A stretch of 64,000 nt of DNA from Nitrososphaeraceae archaeon (GTDB lineage Archaea; Thermoproteota; Nitrososphaeria; Nitrososphaerales; Nitrososphaeraceae): positions 62,001-126,000 of the forward strand of contig JALDRC010000005.1 of assembly GCA_031316115.1 (NCBI GenBank). The letters run 5' to 3'. A model generated the notes under the pieces. That model had not been told where the DNA came from and searched no databases. It saw nothing but the letters and a program-made list of their open reading frames with translations. Position 1 is the first letter of the stretch, and each line of letters begins with the position of its first letter. The position numbers were made by a program, and so were the translations under genes. Positions 28,925 through 42,647 of this stretch are shown piece by piece.

Positions 28925-29413
28925 ATGATATCTCATTGGTTTTCAAGAGTAAATAGTGTTATTCCTAGAGGATTCTCAAGGCATTATATTTTAAACTTGT
29001 TGAAAGAAAAACCTATGAGTGGTAAGGAAATTATAGATTATGCAATTTATGAGAGTGAAGGAAAATGGAAACCTTCGCCTGGATTAATTTATCCCATGTT
29101 GGGAAGACTATTAGAGGAAGGTTTGATAGTTGAAATAGAAAATGGAAAATATAAAATCACACACAAAGGTCTAGGTATTGCAGAAGATATTCAATCTATC
29201 CAGAAAATATTACAAAAACAATTAGATGTTATGTTTAGATTTGGAAATATAGGTAAGTTTATGGCTATGGATTTAATAGACAGATTATCATCTGTTGGAT
29301 CAACTCTTAGTTCAAATCTCGATAAGATGACAGAACAAGAGAGAGAAAAATATAAGGAATTTTTAAGAACCGAGCTTGAAAAAATAAAAGATCAAGAAAA
29401 AGAACTAAAATAG
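28925..29413 (+). CDS. PadR-family transcriptional regulator
   Basis: Winged-helix regulator of 162 aa. The DNA-binding domain is residues 18-85: HYILNLLKEKPMSGKEIIDYA, then the PadR hallmark PSPGLIYPMLGRLLEEGLI (about 56-74) and the wing IENGKYKITHKG. The C-terminal half (90-162) is a charged coiled-coil helix for dimerisation. PadR proteins usually repress a neighbouring gene and their own. The candidate target is the 118-aa gene 55 bp downstream. Confidence 0.88.
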   Translation: MISHWFSRVNSVIPRGFSRHYILNLLKEKPMSGKEIIDYAIYESEGKWKPSPGLIYPMLGRLLEEGLIVEIENGKYKITHKGLGIAEDIQSIQKILQKQLDVMFRFGNIGKFMAMDLIDRLSSVGSTLSSNLDKMTEQEREKYKEFLRTELEKIKDQEKELK

Positions 29414-29468
29414 TAAACTCAATAATAAAATTACAAATATATAAAAAAGATCAATATAATTTAATAGT

Positions 29469-29825
29469 GTGATCTCGGATTTTTTTAACTCCATAGATAA
29501 GCTTAATTTGAAAATAGATGAAATCGAGAAAGAAATCGAAATTCAGGCGGAAAAGATAAGTGAAGAATTTAAGAAAAAAAGCACAAAATTAAAAGAGAAT
29601 GAGAACTATTTTCTTTCTGGTATTCAATATGGAGTTCCTTTAAAATCCTATCTTATCACCTCTAAGGGGATAGAAGTCCTTGGAGAAGAGGTAATTGATA
29701 TCAATGTATTCATCAAAGAGGTAATAAATTTCGCAAATAATCCTAAAAGAAAAATAGAAGTATTGAAAGAATTAGCTAATCATCTGCAAAAATTTCACGA
29801 GGTAATAGCTACAAAAAAAATATAG
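29469..29825 (+). CDS. Coiled-coil 118-aa protein, unknown
   Basis: Starts at a GTG (29469). Residues 5-45 form a strongly charged amphipathic helix (NSIDKLNLKIDEIEKEIEIQ...), then a central part YFLSGIQYGVPLKSYLITSKGIEVLGEEV, then another helix. No family recognised. Its place 55 bp behind a PadR regulator on the same strand suggests one transcription unit. A protein-interaction role is only inferred from the coiled coil. Confidence 0.6.
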   Translation: MISDFFNSIDKLNLKIDEIEKEIEIQAEKISEEFKKKSTKLKENENYFLSGIQYGVPLKSYLITSKGIEVLGEEVIDINVFIKEVINFANNPKRKIEVLKELANHLQKFHEVIATKKI

Positions 29826-30025
29826 AATTCCAATATTAATTAATGATAAATTAGTTATTTTGTTATTTGAAGCAAAAGAAATGGAAATTTTTCAATAACT
29901 TCCATCATCTTTCGTGATTTCTATTAATTTAATCTTTATTAATTTTCATAGATATATAAAAGAAGATAAGTGGTTACAAAGTTCTCATTATTAAGGTTTC
30001 CAAGAATATATTTGTCTAATAGGTT

Positions 30026-30490
30026 TTATTTGACTTGAACTTCAAATTCTGCGAATTCAGGATTTATTGGAACAAAGTTAATTCCTAATACTGGAACCTT
30101 GATATTATATAAACCAGGTGATTCAAACTTGTATGGTATAGTGACTATTCCTTCTGCGGTATGTAATAGAGGTTGACCTGTTAGTTTAGATGCAGAAAAG
30201 ATCTCTTGATTGTCAGAAGAAATTATCAAGTCATAATCTACGTGAACTTGAACAGTACTACTATTTGGTTCAAAAAAAGTTATCTTAAATTTGGTTTCAT
30301 CTTGTGAATTAATAGGAATTGGTAAAGGTGAAATTTTTACATCGAGGGAACCTCCGTTGGTACTAGAAAACATATCAGAATTGATTTCATTGGGTGTTGA
30401 ATAGACTGATTGTTCGAAATTTAATGCAATAAATGATATTGTTATGAAGGAAATCATGAAATATTGAAGATATTTTACTCCATTCCACAT
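30026..30490 (-). CDS. Exported or membrane-anchored beta-rich protein
   Basis: Predicted 154-aa protein with an N-terminal hydrophobic segment (YLQYFMISFITISFIALNF, residues 8-26) that reads as a signal peptide or anchor, and an outer part with alternating strands (LDVKISPLPIPINS, FKITFFEPNSSTVQVHVDYDL, YKFESPGLYNIKVPVLG) typical of an Ig-like or CARDB-like sandwich. No catalytic motif. Extracellular location is inferred. Thaumarchaeota encode many such small surface beta-sandwich proteins of unknown role. Confidence 0.65.
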   Translation of the reverse strand: MWNGVKYLQYFMISFITISFIALNFEQSVYSTPNEINSDMFSSTNGGSLDVKISPLPIPINSQDETKFKITFFEPNSSTVQVHVDYDLIISSDNQEIFSASKLTGQPLLHTAEGIVTIPYKFESPGLYNIKVPVLGINFVPINPEFAEFEVQVK

Positions 30491-30917
30491 ACCAAGTTAC
30501 TTTATACTAATCATATTTATTTATTCACTAAAATTAATGATTGGAGTATTTAAAATAATTTAAAAAAATCAACATATTGACCGTGAAATCACAAATCATA
30601 ACTCAAGATATTTTCATATTATTTTGATTTATAGGTTTATTGTTTCTTAAATGATAATCCTATTTGTTTAATTCATATTACAAAACAACCATCACTTTAA
30701 ATAACATTATTTCAATTTATAAGTAATTTATTTCTGACTATAATTGTTAACCAACAAAAATTAATAATTTAAGTAACTGGACTCACAGTGCAAGCCATAT
30801 TGATATACTATGCTAGATAAAGGTGATATATTCAATTATTTGTATTTTTTTGATGATTTTACGATAAGATTAGATTTTTAAACAACAGTATTAGTTATCA
30901 TGATTATTAAAATATAG
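30491..30917. other. Non-coding stretch
   Basis: About 430 bp of AT-rich sequence between two minus-strand genes. No ORF with coding character and no structured-RNA-like island seen. Confidence 0.45.
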
Positions 30918-31238
30918 CTAGTACACTATAACCTGTAAATTGTTAAAAAGTTGTTTCAATTCAGAACAAGAACCAAAAATATCCATATTTATATTAGATT
31001 GAATAGTTATTTTAGCAGTTCTAAAAACTAGACCTTTTTCACAATATTTAATTTCATGTAATTTATCTAGACGTTCACTTATAATATCATCAGATTTTAG
31101 AAAACGCCCTCTTTTTGCGTAAAGTATTATTCTTAAATCTGTGATCAAGAAATTATATCTATTTTCTCCATATTTTACTTTAGTCTTACTTTGAAATTTA
31201 ATATTTTCATCAGGTAGTAAGAATTCGTGAATACTCAT
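30918..31238 (-). CDS. PH-like domain protein
   Basis: About 106 aa if read from MSIHEFLLPDENI; an upstream in-frame start at 31256 would add six hydrophobic residues. The pattern of short strands FQSKTKVKYGENRYNFLITDLRI (a turn, then a hydrophobic strand), ILYAKRG, and a C-terminal helix FGSCSELKQLFNNLQ is that of bacterial/archaeal PH-like (bPH) domains, which often begin with a D/E-E-x-I stretch. Function unknown; likely cytosolic. The family call is tentative. Confidence 0.5.
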   Translation of the reverse strand: MSIHEFLLPDENIKFQSKTKVKYGENRYNFLITDLRIILYAKRGRFLKSDDIISERLDKLHEIKYCEKGLVFRTAKITIQSNINMDIFGSCSELKQLFNNLQVIVY

Positions 31239-31437
31239 AAGACAGACTATTAACATAAGGTTTATTATTTATTAACTCAAGTCATAACTAATTCTCAAAA
31301 TTGATAATTAAATTTAATAATTACTAGTAAAAGAAAAATTTTACTAAAAATATAAAAATAATAATTTATCATGTTAAATTATCTTTCTTTAAACAAAAAT
31401 TATTTGATTCATTAACTATCAAATATATACCAACAGT

Positions 31438-32292
31438 GTGAAAATAAAAATGATAGCAAAATTGTCATCAGGAATGTCTGTTAAAGAACATTTTTCTGAA
31501 TTGCGATCCAGAATATTAAGAATTGCTATTATTATTATCATTTTCATTATTTTTTGTATTACCTTCGGGATAAGTCTTTATTCAATTAAAATTGATTCAT
31601 TCTATACAACAGATAACGTAATCACATTCCCGATCATTTATCCTGATCCTTTTAACAATATAGCAATACAAACCACTACATTTATGAAATTAATGTTGCT
31701 TCCTCCAGGTGTTGATCTCATACAAACAGCACCAGGTCAAGCGTTTGTTGCACAGATTTATGTAGCTTCTTTGATAGGTATAACATCCTCAATACCCCTA
31801 ATTATCAAGGAATTTTATGAATTTCTAAGTCCTGCTCTAGAGGAAAAAGAGAAAAAGAAAAATAAACTTTTAAAGATATTTATCCCTACAGTAGGTTTAT
31901 TTGCTTCAGGAATTGTCTTTTCGTTCTTAATTGTCATTCCTTTTACACTCGATTTTTTGTATAAATATGGAGAAGCTATAGGTGTTGAAACATTTTTAAA
32001 TATAAATGATTTCATTTCATTTGTTCTTCAATTTCTTTTAGGATTTGGTATTGCTTTTCAGCTCCCCGTTATAATGTATATAATATCACTGTCCGAGATA
32101 GTAGATAATGATTTTTGGAAAAAAAATCTTAGATACGCTATAATTATCTTTATTATTTTCGGGGCTGTCATCACACCAGATGGTAGTGGGGTTACCATGT
32201 GGTTTATTTCAGCTCCAATGATATTACTATATATCTCTGGAATATTTGTTGTAAGAATAAAATCTAGAAAAAATTATTACAAAAAAACGTAA
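31438..32292 (+). CDS. tatC: Sec-independent protein translocase TatC
   Basis: Core receptor of the twin-arginine pathway that exports folded proteins. The N-terminus SVKEHFSELRSRI (about 15-27) is the conserved TatC start, and six membrane helices can be placed, with the diagnostic FYEFLSPALEEKEK (about 125-138) first-cytoplasmic-loop pattern and FGIAFQLPVIMYIIS (about 200-215). At 284 aa it is somewhat longer than bacterial TatC owing to an extended first outer loop. Start GTG at 31438, or ATG at 31450. No tatA lies beside it. Confidence 0.93.
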   Translation: MKIKMIAKLSSGMSVKEHFSELRSRILRIAIIIIIFIIFCITFGISLYSIKIDSFYTTDNVITFPIIYPDPFNNIAIQTTTFMKLMLLPPGVDLIQTAPGQAFVAQIYVASLIGITSSIPLIIKEFYEFLSPALEEKEKKKNKLLKIFIPTVGLFASGIVFSFLIVIPFTLDFLYKYGEAIGVETFLNINDFISFVLQFLLGFGIAFQLPVIMYIISLSEIVDNDFWKKNLRYAIIIFIIFGAVITPDGSGVTMWFISAPMILLYISGIFVVRIKSRKNYYKKT

Positions 32293-32499
32293 TGTTTATG
32301 AGGAGTTATGATTTGTGAATCCCTACAGGCTTAAACTATATAGTATAATACTAAATAAATCCACAAATATTATCAATAAATGAATTTAAAATGATTCTAA
32401 TTAATTTATACATAAATCATGTTTTTATGATGCTAATAAACAAATCTGTAAAATAGAAAAGATTAAAAATTTAATAATTATTATCAATCTAGAAGAAAA

Positions 32500-35214
32500 G
32501 TGTATCCGGAATCCGACCGCATAATTGAAACAAAAATGTTTAATAATATGTTGGAATTGCCTGAGAATAAAAAAGTTATATTACTTTCTTCATTTTATTC
32601 CGGAGAAGAACGTAGAGTTATCTTAAAATTTTATGATCCTGATTCAAAATTAATATATTTTTGGAAGGATCATACCAATCATAAACCTTATTGCTATACA
32701 AAAACAGAGTTCAAAGAAAAAGCCTTAGATATTGAGAAGGAACAACCGAAATATCAAATGCAAGATGATAAAAAAATTGATTTTATTCTGGACAAGGAGA
32801 TAAACGTAATTAAAATCATTGCACCGGATCCCTTATCAATAGGTGGTACTAGTGATAGTGTTAGAGAAAAAATACATTCTTGGGAAGCTGATATAAAATA
32901 TCATGAAAATTATTTATATGATAATTCTCTTATTCCAGGTACATATTATTTTAGAGTTGGTGATAATATTGTCGAATACAAATATGAAATAACAGAACAA
33001 ATAGAACGACAATTGAATTATACTTTATGGAACAAAATTTCACACCAAGAAATAACAGAAATCGATGAATATAAGTATTATATTTCTAACTGGGTAAACT
33101 TATTGAATCAACCTATACCATATATGAAAAGATTAGCAATAGATATAGAAGTTGAATCAGAAGAGGGCAGAATCCCTAATCCAAGAGATCACGATAAAAA
33201 AATTATAGCTATAGGAATGGTTGGAAGTGATGGATTCAAGAAAGTATATGTTCTAAATTATGATGACTATGATGATAAAAATCCGAACAATAAGATGATC
33301 CCTGAGGCCATGGTGTTTGAAAATGAGAAGGATTTGATTTCAGAAGCATTCAAAATAATCGAATCATATCCGATAATTCTTACATTTAATGGGGATGACT
33401 TTGATTTACCATATTTGTATACAAGGGCACAAGATCCACTTATAGATAAATATCAGAAAAAAGCCATAGAAAAAGATAATATTCCAATAATAATAAAAAA
33501 AGAATCTCTTATAAAGAGAGGAATGCAGGCAGAACCAGTTCAAATTAAACATGGAATTCATTTAGATTTATTTCGAACGTTACAAAACAGATCTATTCAA
33601 AATTATGCATTTAATCACAAATATACAGAATTAACATTAAATGCAATATCAGAAGCTCTATTAAATGACCATAAATTAGAATTTACTGGAGATATAACTG
33701 ACTTACACATGGATAAATTAGCGGAGTATTGTTTAAAAGATGCAGATTTAACTCTAAGATTAACTACCTTTAATGATGATCTATTAATGAAATTGCTTGT
33801 AGTTATATCTAGGATAGGACATTTGCCGTTGGATGATATTTCAAGATTTGGAGTTAACCAATGGATAAGAGGAATGTTATACTATGAACATAGACAAAAA
33901 AATGCATTGATACCAAGACGTGACGAATTAATATCAAAAGGAACTTCTTCTACTACTGCGATAATAAAAGAAAAAAAATACAGAGGAGGTTTGGTAGTCG
34001 AACCTAAATTAGGGATCCATTTTAAGGTAGTGGTAGTAGATTTCGCTTCATTGTATCCTAGTATAATTAAAGTGCATAATTTATCATATGAAACTGTTAA
34101 TTGTTCACACGAAATTTGTAAGCTTGATCCTAAACAACATATTCCTGAGACCACCCATTGGATTTGCAAACGAAAAAGAGGACTTACGTCCCTTTTAATT
34201 GGTTCATTAAGAGATCTTCGAGTTAATTATTATAAATATTTATCAAAAAATAAAACAATTGAAGGAGAAAAACGTCAAACATTTGAAGTAATAAGTCAGG
34301 CTATAAAAGTTATTCTAAATGCTAGTTATGGAGTAATGGGATCGGAAATATTTCCATTATACTGTTTGCCAGTAGCAGATGCTACTGCTGCAATTGGGAG
34401 GGATACTACAACAAAAACAATTGAAAAATGTAAGGAAATAGGAATAGAAGTAGTTTATGGTGATACCGATTCGTTATTTCTGAAAAATCCTTCACCTCAA
34501 AATGTTGATATTATATCAAACTGGGCAAGAAATAATCTAGGAGTAGATTTAGAAATTGACAAAATGTATAGATATGTTGTATTTAGCGAGTTAAAAAAAA
34601 ATTATCTTGGAGTATTGCAAGATGGTACAGTAGATGTCAAAGGTTTGACAGGAAAAAAATCTCATACACCTCCATTTATAAGAAAAGCTTTTTACAAAAT
34701 ACTAGATATTTTACGAGAAGTCGGATCCGAGAGTGAGTTCGAAAATGCAAAGAAAAAAATTAGAAAGATAATTAAAGAATATGCCATTAATTTAGAAGAA
34801 GGAAAAATTCCAACTAAAGATTTAAGTTTTAACGTAATGGTAAATAAGTCTCCAGAAAGATACGGAGAAAAAACTAATAATTCTAAAATACGATCTATAG
34901 ATGGTAAAAATATAGATTATATAACCTATAAGGGTTTACCCCAACATATTAAAGCGGCTATGTTATTAGATCAGTCAGGTAAACAGATAAGAGCAGGAGA
35001 CATAATATCATACGTTAAAACTAAAACAAATGACGGAGTAAAACCTGTGGAACTAGTTACTAATATAAATGAAATCGATATTGAAAAATATCTAGAAACA
35101 ATGGAATCTACTTTTGATCAGATATTAGCCTCGTTGAATTTTAATTTTAAATCCATCTTAGGAAAGGAGAGGCAATCAAGTTTAGATGAATTGTTTTGGT
35201 CTAAAAATAAATAA
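32500..35214 (+). CDS. polB: DNA polymerase, family B
   Basis: Replicative/repair polymerase of 904 aa. Exonuclease motifs: Exo I AIDIEVESEEG (about 211-221), Exo II LTFNGDDFDLPYLY, Exo III YCLKDADLT. Polymerase motifs: A VVVVDFASLYPSIIK, B KVILNASYGVMG, C VVYGDTDSLF. All catalytic acids are present, so proofreading and synthesis should both work. No intein interrupts motifs A-C. The start is a GTG at 32500. Together with PolD, family B polymerases act in thaumarchaeal replication. The agmatinase-like gene begins 38 bp after it. Confidence 0.97.
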   Translation: MYPESDRIIETKMFNNMLELPENKKVILLSSFYSGEERRVILKFYDPDSKLIYFWKDHTNHKPYCYTKTEFKEKALDIEKEQPKYQMQDDKKIDFILDKEINVIKIIAPDPLSIGGTSDSVREKIHSWEADIKYHENYLYDNSLIPGTYYFRVGDNIVEYKYEITEQIERQLNYTLWNKISHQEITEIDEYKYYISNWVNLLNQPIPYMKRLAIDIEVESEEGRIPNPRDHDKKIIAIGMVGSDGFKKVYVLNYDDYDDKNPNNKMIPEAMVFENEKDLISEAFKIIESYPIILTFNGDDFDLPYLYTRAQDPLIDKYQKKAIEKDNIPIIIKKESLIKRGMQAEPVQIKHGIHLDLFRTLQNRSIQNYAFNHKYTELTLNAISEALLNDHKLEFTGDITDLHMDKLAEYCLKDADLTLRLTTFNDDLLMKLLVVISRIGHLPLDDISRFGVNQWIRGMLYYEHRQKNALIPRRDELISKGTSSTTAIIKEKKYRGGLVVEPKLGIHFKVVVVDFASLYPSIIKVHNLSYETVNCSHEICKLDPKQHIPETTHWICKRKRGLTSLLIGSLRDLRVNYYKYLSKNKTIEGEKRQTFEVISQAIKVILNASYGVMGSEIFPLYCLPVADATAAIGRDTTTKTIEKCKEIGIEVVYGDTDSLFLKNPSPQNVDIISNWARNNLGVDLEIDKMYRYVVFSELKKNYLGVLQDGTVDVKGLTGKKSHTPPFIRKAFYKILDILREVGSESEFENAKKKIRKIIKEYAINLEEGKIPTKDLSFNVMVNKSPERYGEKTNNSKIRSIDGKNIDYITYKGLPQHIKAAMLLDQSGKQIRAGDIISYVKTKTNDGVKPVELVTNINEIDIEKYLETMESTFDQILASLNFNFKSILGKERQSSLDELFWSKNK

Positions 35215-35252
35215 ATGGTAGTTTATTTTATCTACAAAGGAAACAAAAATAA

Positions 35253-36212
35253 TTGAATTTGTTTGATAAAATAGAACATTTTTTTATTCCACCTGAGAAA
35301 ACTCAAGCTGGATACAGTTTTATGGATGTACCTGATAGGATATCATTCGATGATTCAGAAGCTATCTTATATGGTATCCCACTAGATATAACAACGAGTT
35401 TCGGAAAAGGAACTAAATGGGGTCCAAAGGTGATTCGAACAACGTCAGCAAAACAAATTGAAACATTTCTTTTAGATAGTAATATTGAAATTCATAAGAA
35501 ATTAAAGATATTCGACATTGGAGACTTTAAATTGCCAGGTTTAAAGAAGAAAAATTTAGATGAAATATTTGAAAAAATGTCTAAAAACATATCTGAGATA
35601 AATTTTGAAATAAGAGAGAATAATAAAATTCCGATAGTACTAGGAGGAGAGCATACAATTTCTTACTTTACGATAAAAGCTACTACTAAAGAAAATCCAG
35701 TGATATTACATTTTGATGCGCATAGAGATATGAAACCTGTATATGATGGAATGAAACTATGTCATACAACCCCATTTTACCACTTAATTAAAAACAAATT
35801 CATTAAAGGTTCAAATTTGATTCAAATAGGAATTAGGCAAACAGATCGAGAAGAAAATTATATAGCCAAAAAAAGTGATGTTACTACTTTCGATGCTTGG
35901 GAAATACATAATAATTTTCAAGAAGTTAAACAGAAATTAAAAACGATCACAGATAATAAAAAAATCTATATTTCTTTTGATATAGATGTATATGATATAT
36001 GTTATGTTCCGTGTACAGGAACACCTGAACCCTTTGGATTGAATCCGTTTGAATTAATAGAAATTATAGATTCGATAAGCAAGAATTCAAAATTAGTTGG
36101 TTTAGAAATAGTTGAAGTAGCTATGAAAAATGGTGATTACCGAGAAGGTACTCTAGCAACTCAAACTTTGTATAGAATCATTTCTAGGTTGATGAATAAA
36201 AATATAAAATAA
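35253..36212 (+). CDS. speB: Ureohydrolase family protein, agmatinase-like
   Basis: Binuclear manganese hydrolase of the arginase/agmatinase fold, 319 aa. All metal ligands are visible: H134 in GGEHTIS, D155/H157/D159 in HFDAHRDM, and D243/D245 in SFDIDVYD. The third family motif usually reads DxDxxDP-x3-PG; here it is DIDVYDICYVPCTG, so the first Pro is Ile and the Gly is Cys. Agmatinase (agmatine to putrescine and urea) is the default archaeal guess, but other guanidino substrates are possible. Start TTG at 35253. Transcription converges with the 23S rRNA. Confidence 0.8.
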   Translation: MNLFDKIEHFFIPPEKTQAGYSFMDVPDRISFDDSEAILYGIPLDITTSFGKGTKWGPKVIRTTSAKQIETFLLDSNIEIHKKLKIFDIGDFKLPGLKKKNLDEIFEKMSKNISEINFEIRENNKIPIVLGGEHTISYFTIKATTKENPVILHFDAHRDMKPVYDGMKLCHTTPFYHLIKNKFIKGSNLIQIGIRQTDREENYIAKKSDVTTFDAWEIHNNFQEVKQKLKTITDNKKIYISFDIDVYDICYVPCTGTPEPFGLNPFELIEIIDSISKNSKLVGLEIVEVAMKNGDYREGTLATQTLYRIISRLMNKNIK

Positions 36213-36219
36213 AAAAAAA
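36211..36219 (-). terminator. T-run behind the 23S rRNA
   Basis: On the minus strand nine consecutive T lie about 60 nt after the 3' side of the 23S processing stem, the usual form of archaeal intrinsic terminators. It overlaps the end of the convergent agmatinase-like gene. Confidence 0.45.
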
Positions 36220-36269
36220 TTTCATCAAGTATAGGACCAATTCAATAAGAGATACCGATCTTTACGTAT

Positions 36270-36280
36270 ACTACCCAGAT
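36270..36280 (-). other. 23S rRNA processing stem, 3' arm
   Basis: Minus-strand ATCTGGGTAGT pairs with ACTATCCAGAT at 39264-39274 (one G-U), joining the two flanks of 23S rRNA. Archaeal pre-rRNA is cut at bulge-helix-bulge structures formed by such stems. Confidence 0.65.
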
Positions 36281-39263
<2,983 letters not shown>

Positions 39264-39274
39264 ATCTGGATAGT
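39264..39274 (-). other. 23S rRNA processing stem, 5' arm
   Basis: Minus-strand ACTATCCAGAT, the partner of 36270-36280. The 16S-23S spacer holding it (39275-39492) is about 215 nt, AT-rich, and contains no tRNA gene. Confidence 0.65.
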
Positions 39275-39474
39275 AATTCTACGCGATCAGATATATTTTA
39301 ATTTGAAGCCAACTAACCATCTGTCATTATTCTATATTTTAATAATATATGAATAATCGGTTAATTGTTGATCCTATACTTGATGATCATTGTAAACTTT
39401 CGTTTACTACATCCTTCATTCCTAAATTTTGTTTAGGAATTGCATTTTTTTTAGATTACAAACCCTTTACACAG

Positions 39475-39485
39475 GTTGTCCGACC
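39475..39485 (-). other. 16S rRNA processing stem, 3' arm
   Basis: Minus-strand GGTCGGACAAC just after the 16S 3' end; perfect 11-bp complement of GTTGTCCGACC at 40992-41002 before the 16S 5' end. Confidence 0.75.
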
Positions 39486-39492
39486 TTATACT

Positions 39493-40960
<1,468 letters not shown>

Positions 40961-40991
40961 AATCCTTTTTATTTATAAATTTAAAGAGTAC

Positions 40992-41002
40992 GGTCGGACA
41001 AC
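40992..41002 (-). other. 16S rRNA processing stem, 5' arm
   Basis: Minus-strand GTTGTCCGACC about 32 nt before the 16S start, partner of 39475-39485. Confidence 0.75.
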
Positions 41003-41165
41003 TATGAATTGTGCGGGTTTGTAACCATTATCAGATTTAATTACTTTATTAAATCCTCATAATATGAGCGCAATTGGAGATCAATAAGTCACATTTTGGT
41101 CTTCGACCAATATCATTATTGATGCCGCCTATGCTTTGCGTTCTAAATTCCATCTTTCACTGTAT

Positions 41166-41175
41166 CATATAAATC
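41166..41175 (-). promoter_or_regulatory. Candidate rRNA operon TATA box
   Basis: Minus-strand gatttatatg, preceded by purine-rich gccgaa which could serve as a BRE-like element. It would start transcription near 41145, giving a leader of about 185 nt that includes the 16S processing arm. Other weaker boxes exist nearer 41250, so this is the best of several. Confidence 0.4.
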
Positions 41176-41274
41176 TTCGGCTCCTATTTTTAATTTTTTT
41201 AAGATTTTGATTATAGCTTTTAGATTTATTCCCATAACTTTTAAATTAGTTCATTATTTCTTTCAAACAGTTAA

Positions 41275-42621
41275 ATGAAAATACCTAAAAAAATGGATGA
41301 ATTTCAACAAATCTATAAAATAAATACTAAAAAATCGCACTCTCTCTATAAAAAATCCTCTAACATTTTTCCTGGTGGTATAAGTCATAATATTAGGTTT
41401 TTCAATCCATATCCATTTTTCGTAAGAAAAGCTAACGGAAAAATTATCACTGATGTAGACAATAATAATTATATTGATTATTGGATGGGGCATTGGGCTT
41501 TGATATTAGGCCATTCGCCAAAAATTGTTTCAAAAGCTTTAGCGAAACAAGTAATGAATGGAACATTATATGGTACTGTAAATAACCTGAGCTTAGAACT
41601 TGGAGATATAATTCATAACCTGATCCCGAGGGCAGAGATGATGAGATTTGCTTCTACTGGTTCTGAAGCCACCATGTATGCAGTTCGCCTAGCTCGGGCT
41701 AAATCAGGCAGGAAATTTATAGCAAAGATTATTGGAGGATGGCATGGTTTTAACTCTACACTGTTAGAAACCGTAAACTATCCATTTAGTTCTGCCGAAG
41801 GTATGGGATTTAACCCAGACAGAAACTACATAAAATCAATACCATTTAATGATTTGGACGCGTCATTAAAAATCCTTAACTCTATAAAAGACAATTTAGC
41901 ATGCCTAATAATTGAACCTGTCCTGGGAGGCGGTGGATGTATAGTACCAGAAAAAGATTATTTACAAGGTTTACAAGAATTTGCAAAAAAGAATGGTATT
42001 ATTTTAGTATTAGATGAAATTGTTACTGGTTTTAGGCTTTCTATAAATGGAGCATATAATATGTTTAAATTAGAACCAAATTTAATAACACTTGGAAAAA
42101 TCGCAGGCGGTGGGTTACCTATTGGTATTGTTTGTGGTGAAAAAGAGATTTTATCATTGGCTGATCCTAAAAATAGATCAAAAGAGGGGTATTGCTCAAT
42201 CGGAGGAGGGACATTTTCTGCAAATCCAGTGACTATGGTTTCAGGAATACAAACTTTGACTTTTTTAAGGAAAAATAAAGATCAAGTATATGATAAGATA
42301 AATAATTTAGGAAATTTTATACGGGTAGAACTAGAAAAGGTCTTTTATGAATATAATATAAATGCAATAATAACTGGGATAGGGTCGTTGTTTCATATCC
42401 ATTTTCCGAATGACAACATCATCAAGATAAAGAATGCTACGGAGGTAGCATTATGTGATCGAGAAAAGTTGAAAAATTTTCATTTTGTATTAATGGCTAA
42501 GTATGGAATATTTTTTTTACCAAATAAAATGGGAGCAATATCATATGTACATAATAAACAAGATCTCATCAAACTAATAGAGTCGACTAGATCGATCATA
42601 GAATACAAATTATTGCAGTAA
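41275..42621 (+). CDS. Class III aminotransferase, glutamate-1-semialdehyde aminomutase-like
   Basis: PLP enzyme of 448 aa. Blocks: FPGGISHNIRFFNPYPFFV at the N-terminus, DYWMGHWALILGHSP, FASTGSEATMYAVRLAR (phosphate-binding), LIIEPVLGGGG, LVLDEIVTGFRL, and LGKIAGGGLPIG, whose Lys binds PLP. These are the HemL motifs, including the N-terminal G-G pattern. But no hem gene is adjacent; the neighbours are membrane and glycosyl-transfer genes. It may therefore be a GSAM paralogue acting on another amino or keto compound. Divergent from the rRNA operon. Confidence 0.8.
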   Translation: MKIPKKMDEFQQIYKINTKKSHSLYKKSSNIFPGGISHNIRFFNPYPFFVRKANGKIITDVDNNNYIDYWMGHWALILGHSPKIVSKALAKQVMNGTLYGTVNNLSLELGDIIHNLIPRAEMMRFASTGSEATMYAVRLARAKSGRKFIAKIIGGWHGFNSTLLETVNYPFSSAEGMGFNPDRNYIKSIPFNDLDASLKILNSIKDNLACLIIEPVLGGGGCIVPEKDYLQGLQEFAKKNGIILVLDEIVTGFRLSINGAYNMFKLEPNLITLGKIAGGGLPIGIVCGEKEILSLADPKNRSKEGYCSIGGGTFSANPVTMVSGIQTLTFLRKNKDQVYDKINNLGNFIRVELEKVFYEYNINAIITGIGSLFHIHFPNDNIIKIKNATEVALCDREKLKNFHFVLMAKYGIFFLPNKMGAISYVHNKQDLIKLIESTRSIIEYKLLQ

Positions 42622-42647
42622 TTTACTAACACCACTTTGAATTTAAA

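Noticed and set aside
32500-35214. Possible intein in the family B polymerase
   Set aside because: Motifs A, B and C are uninterrupted and the length is normal.
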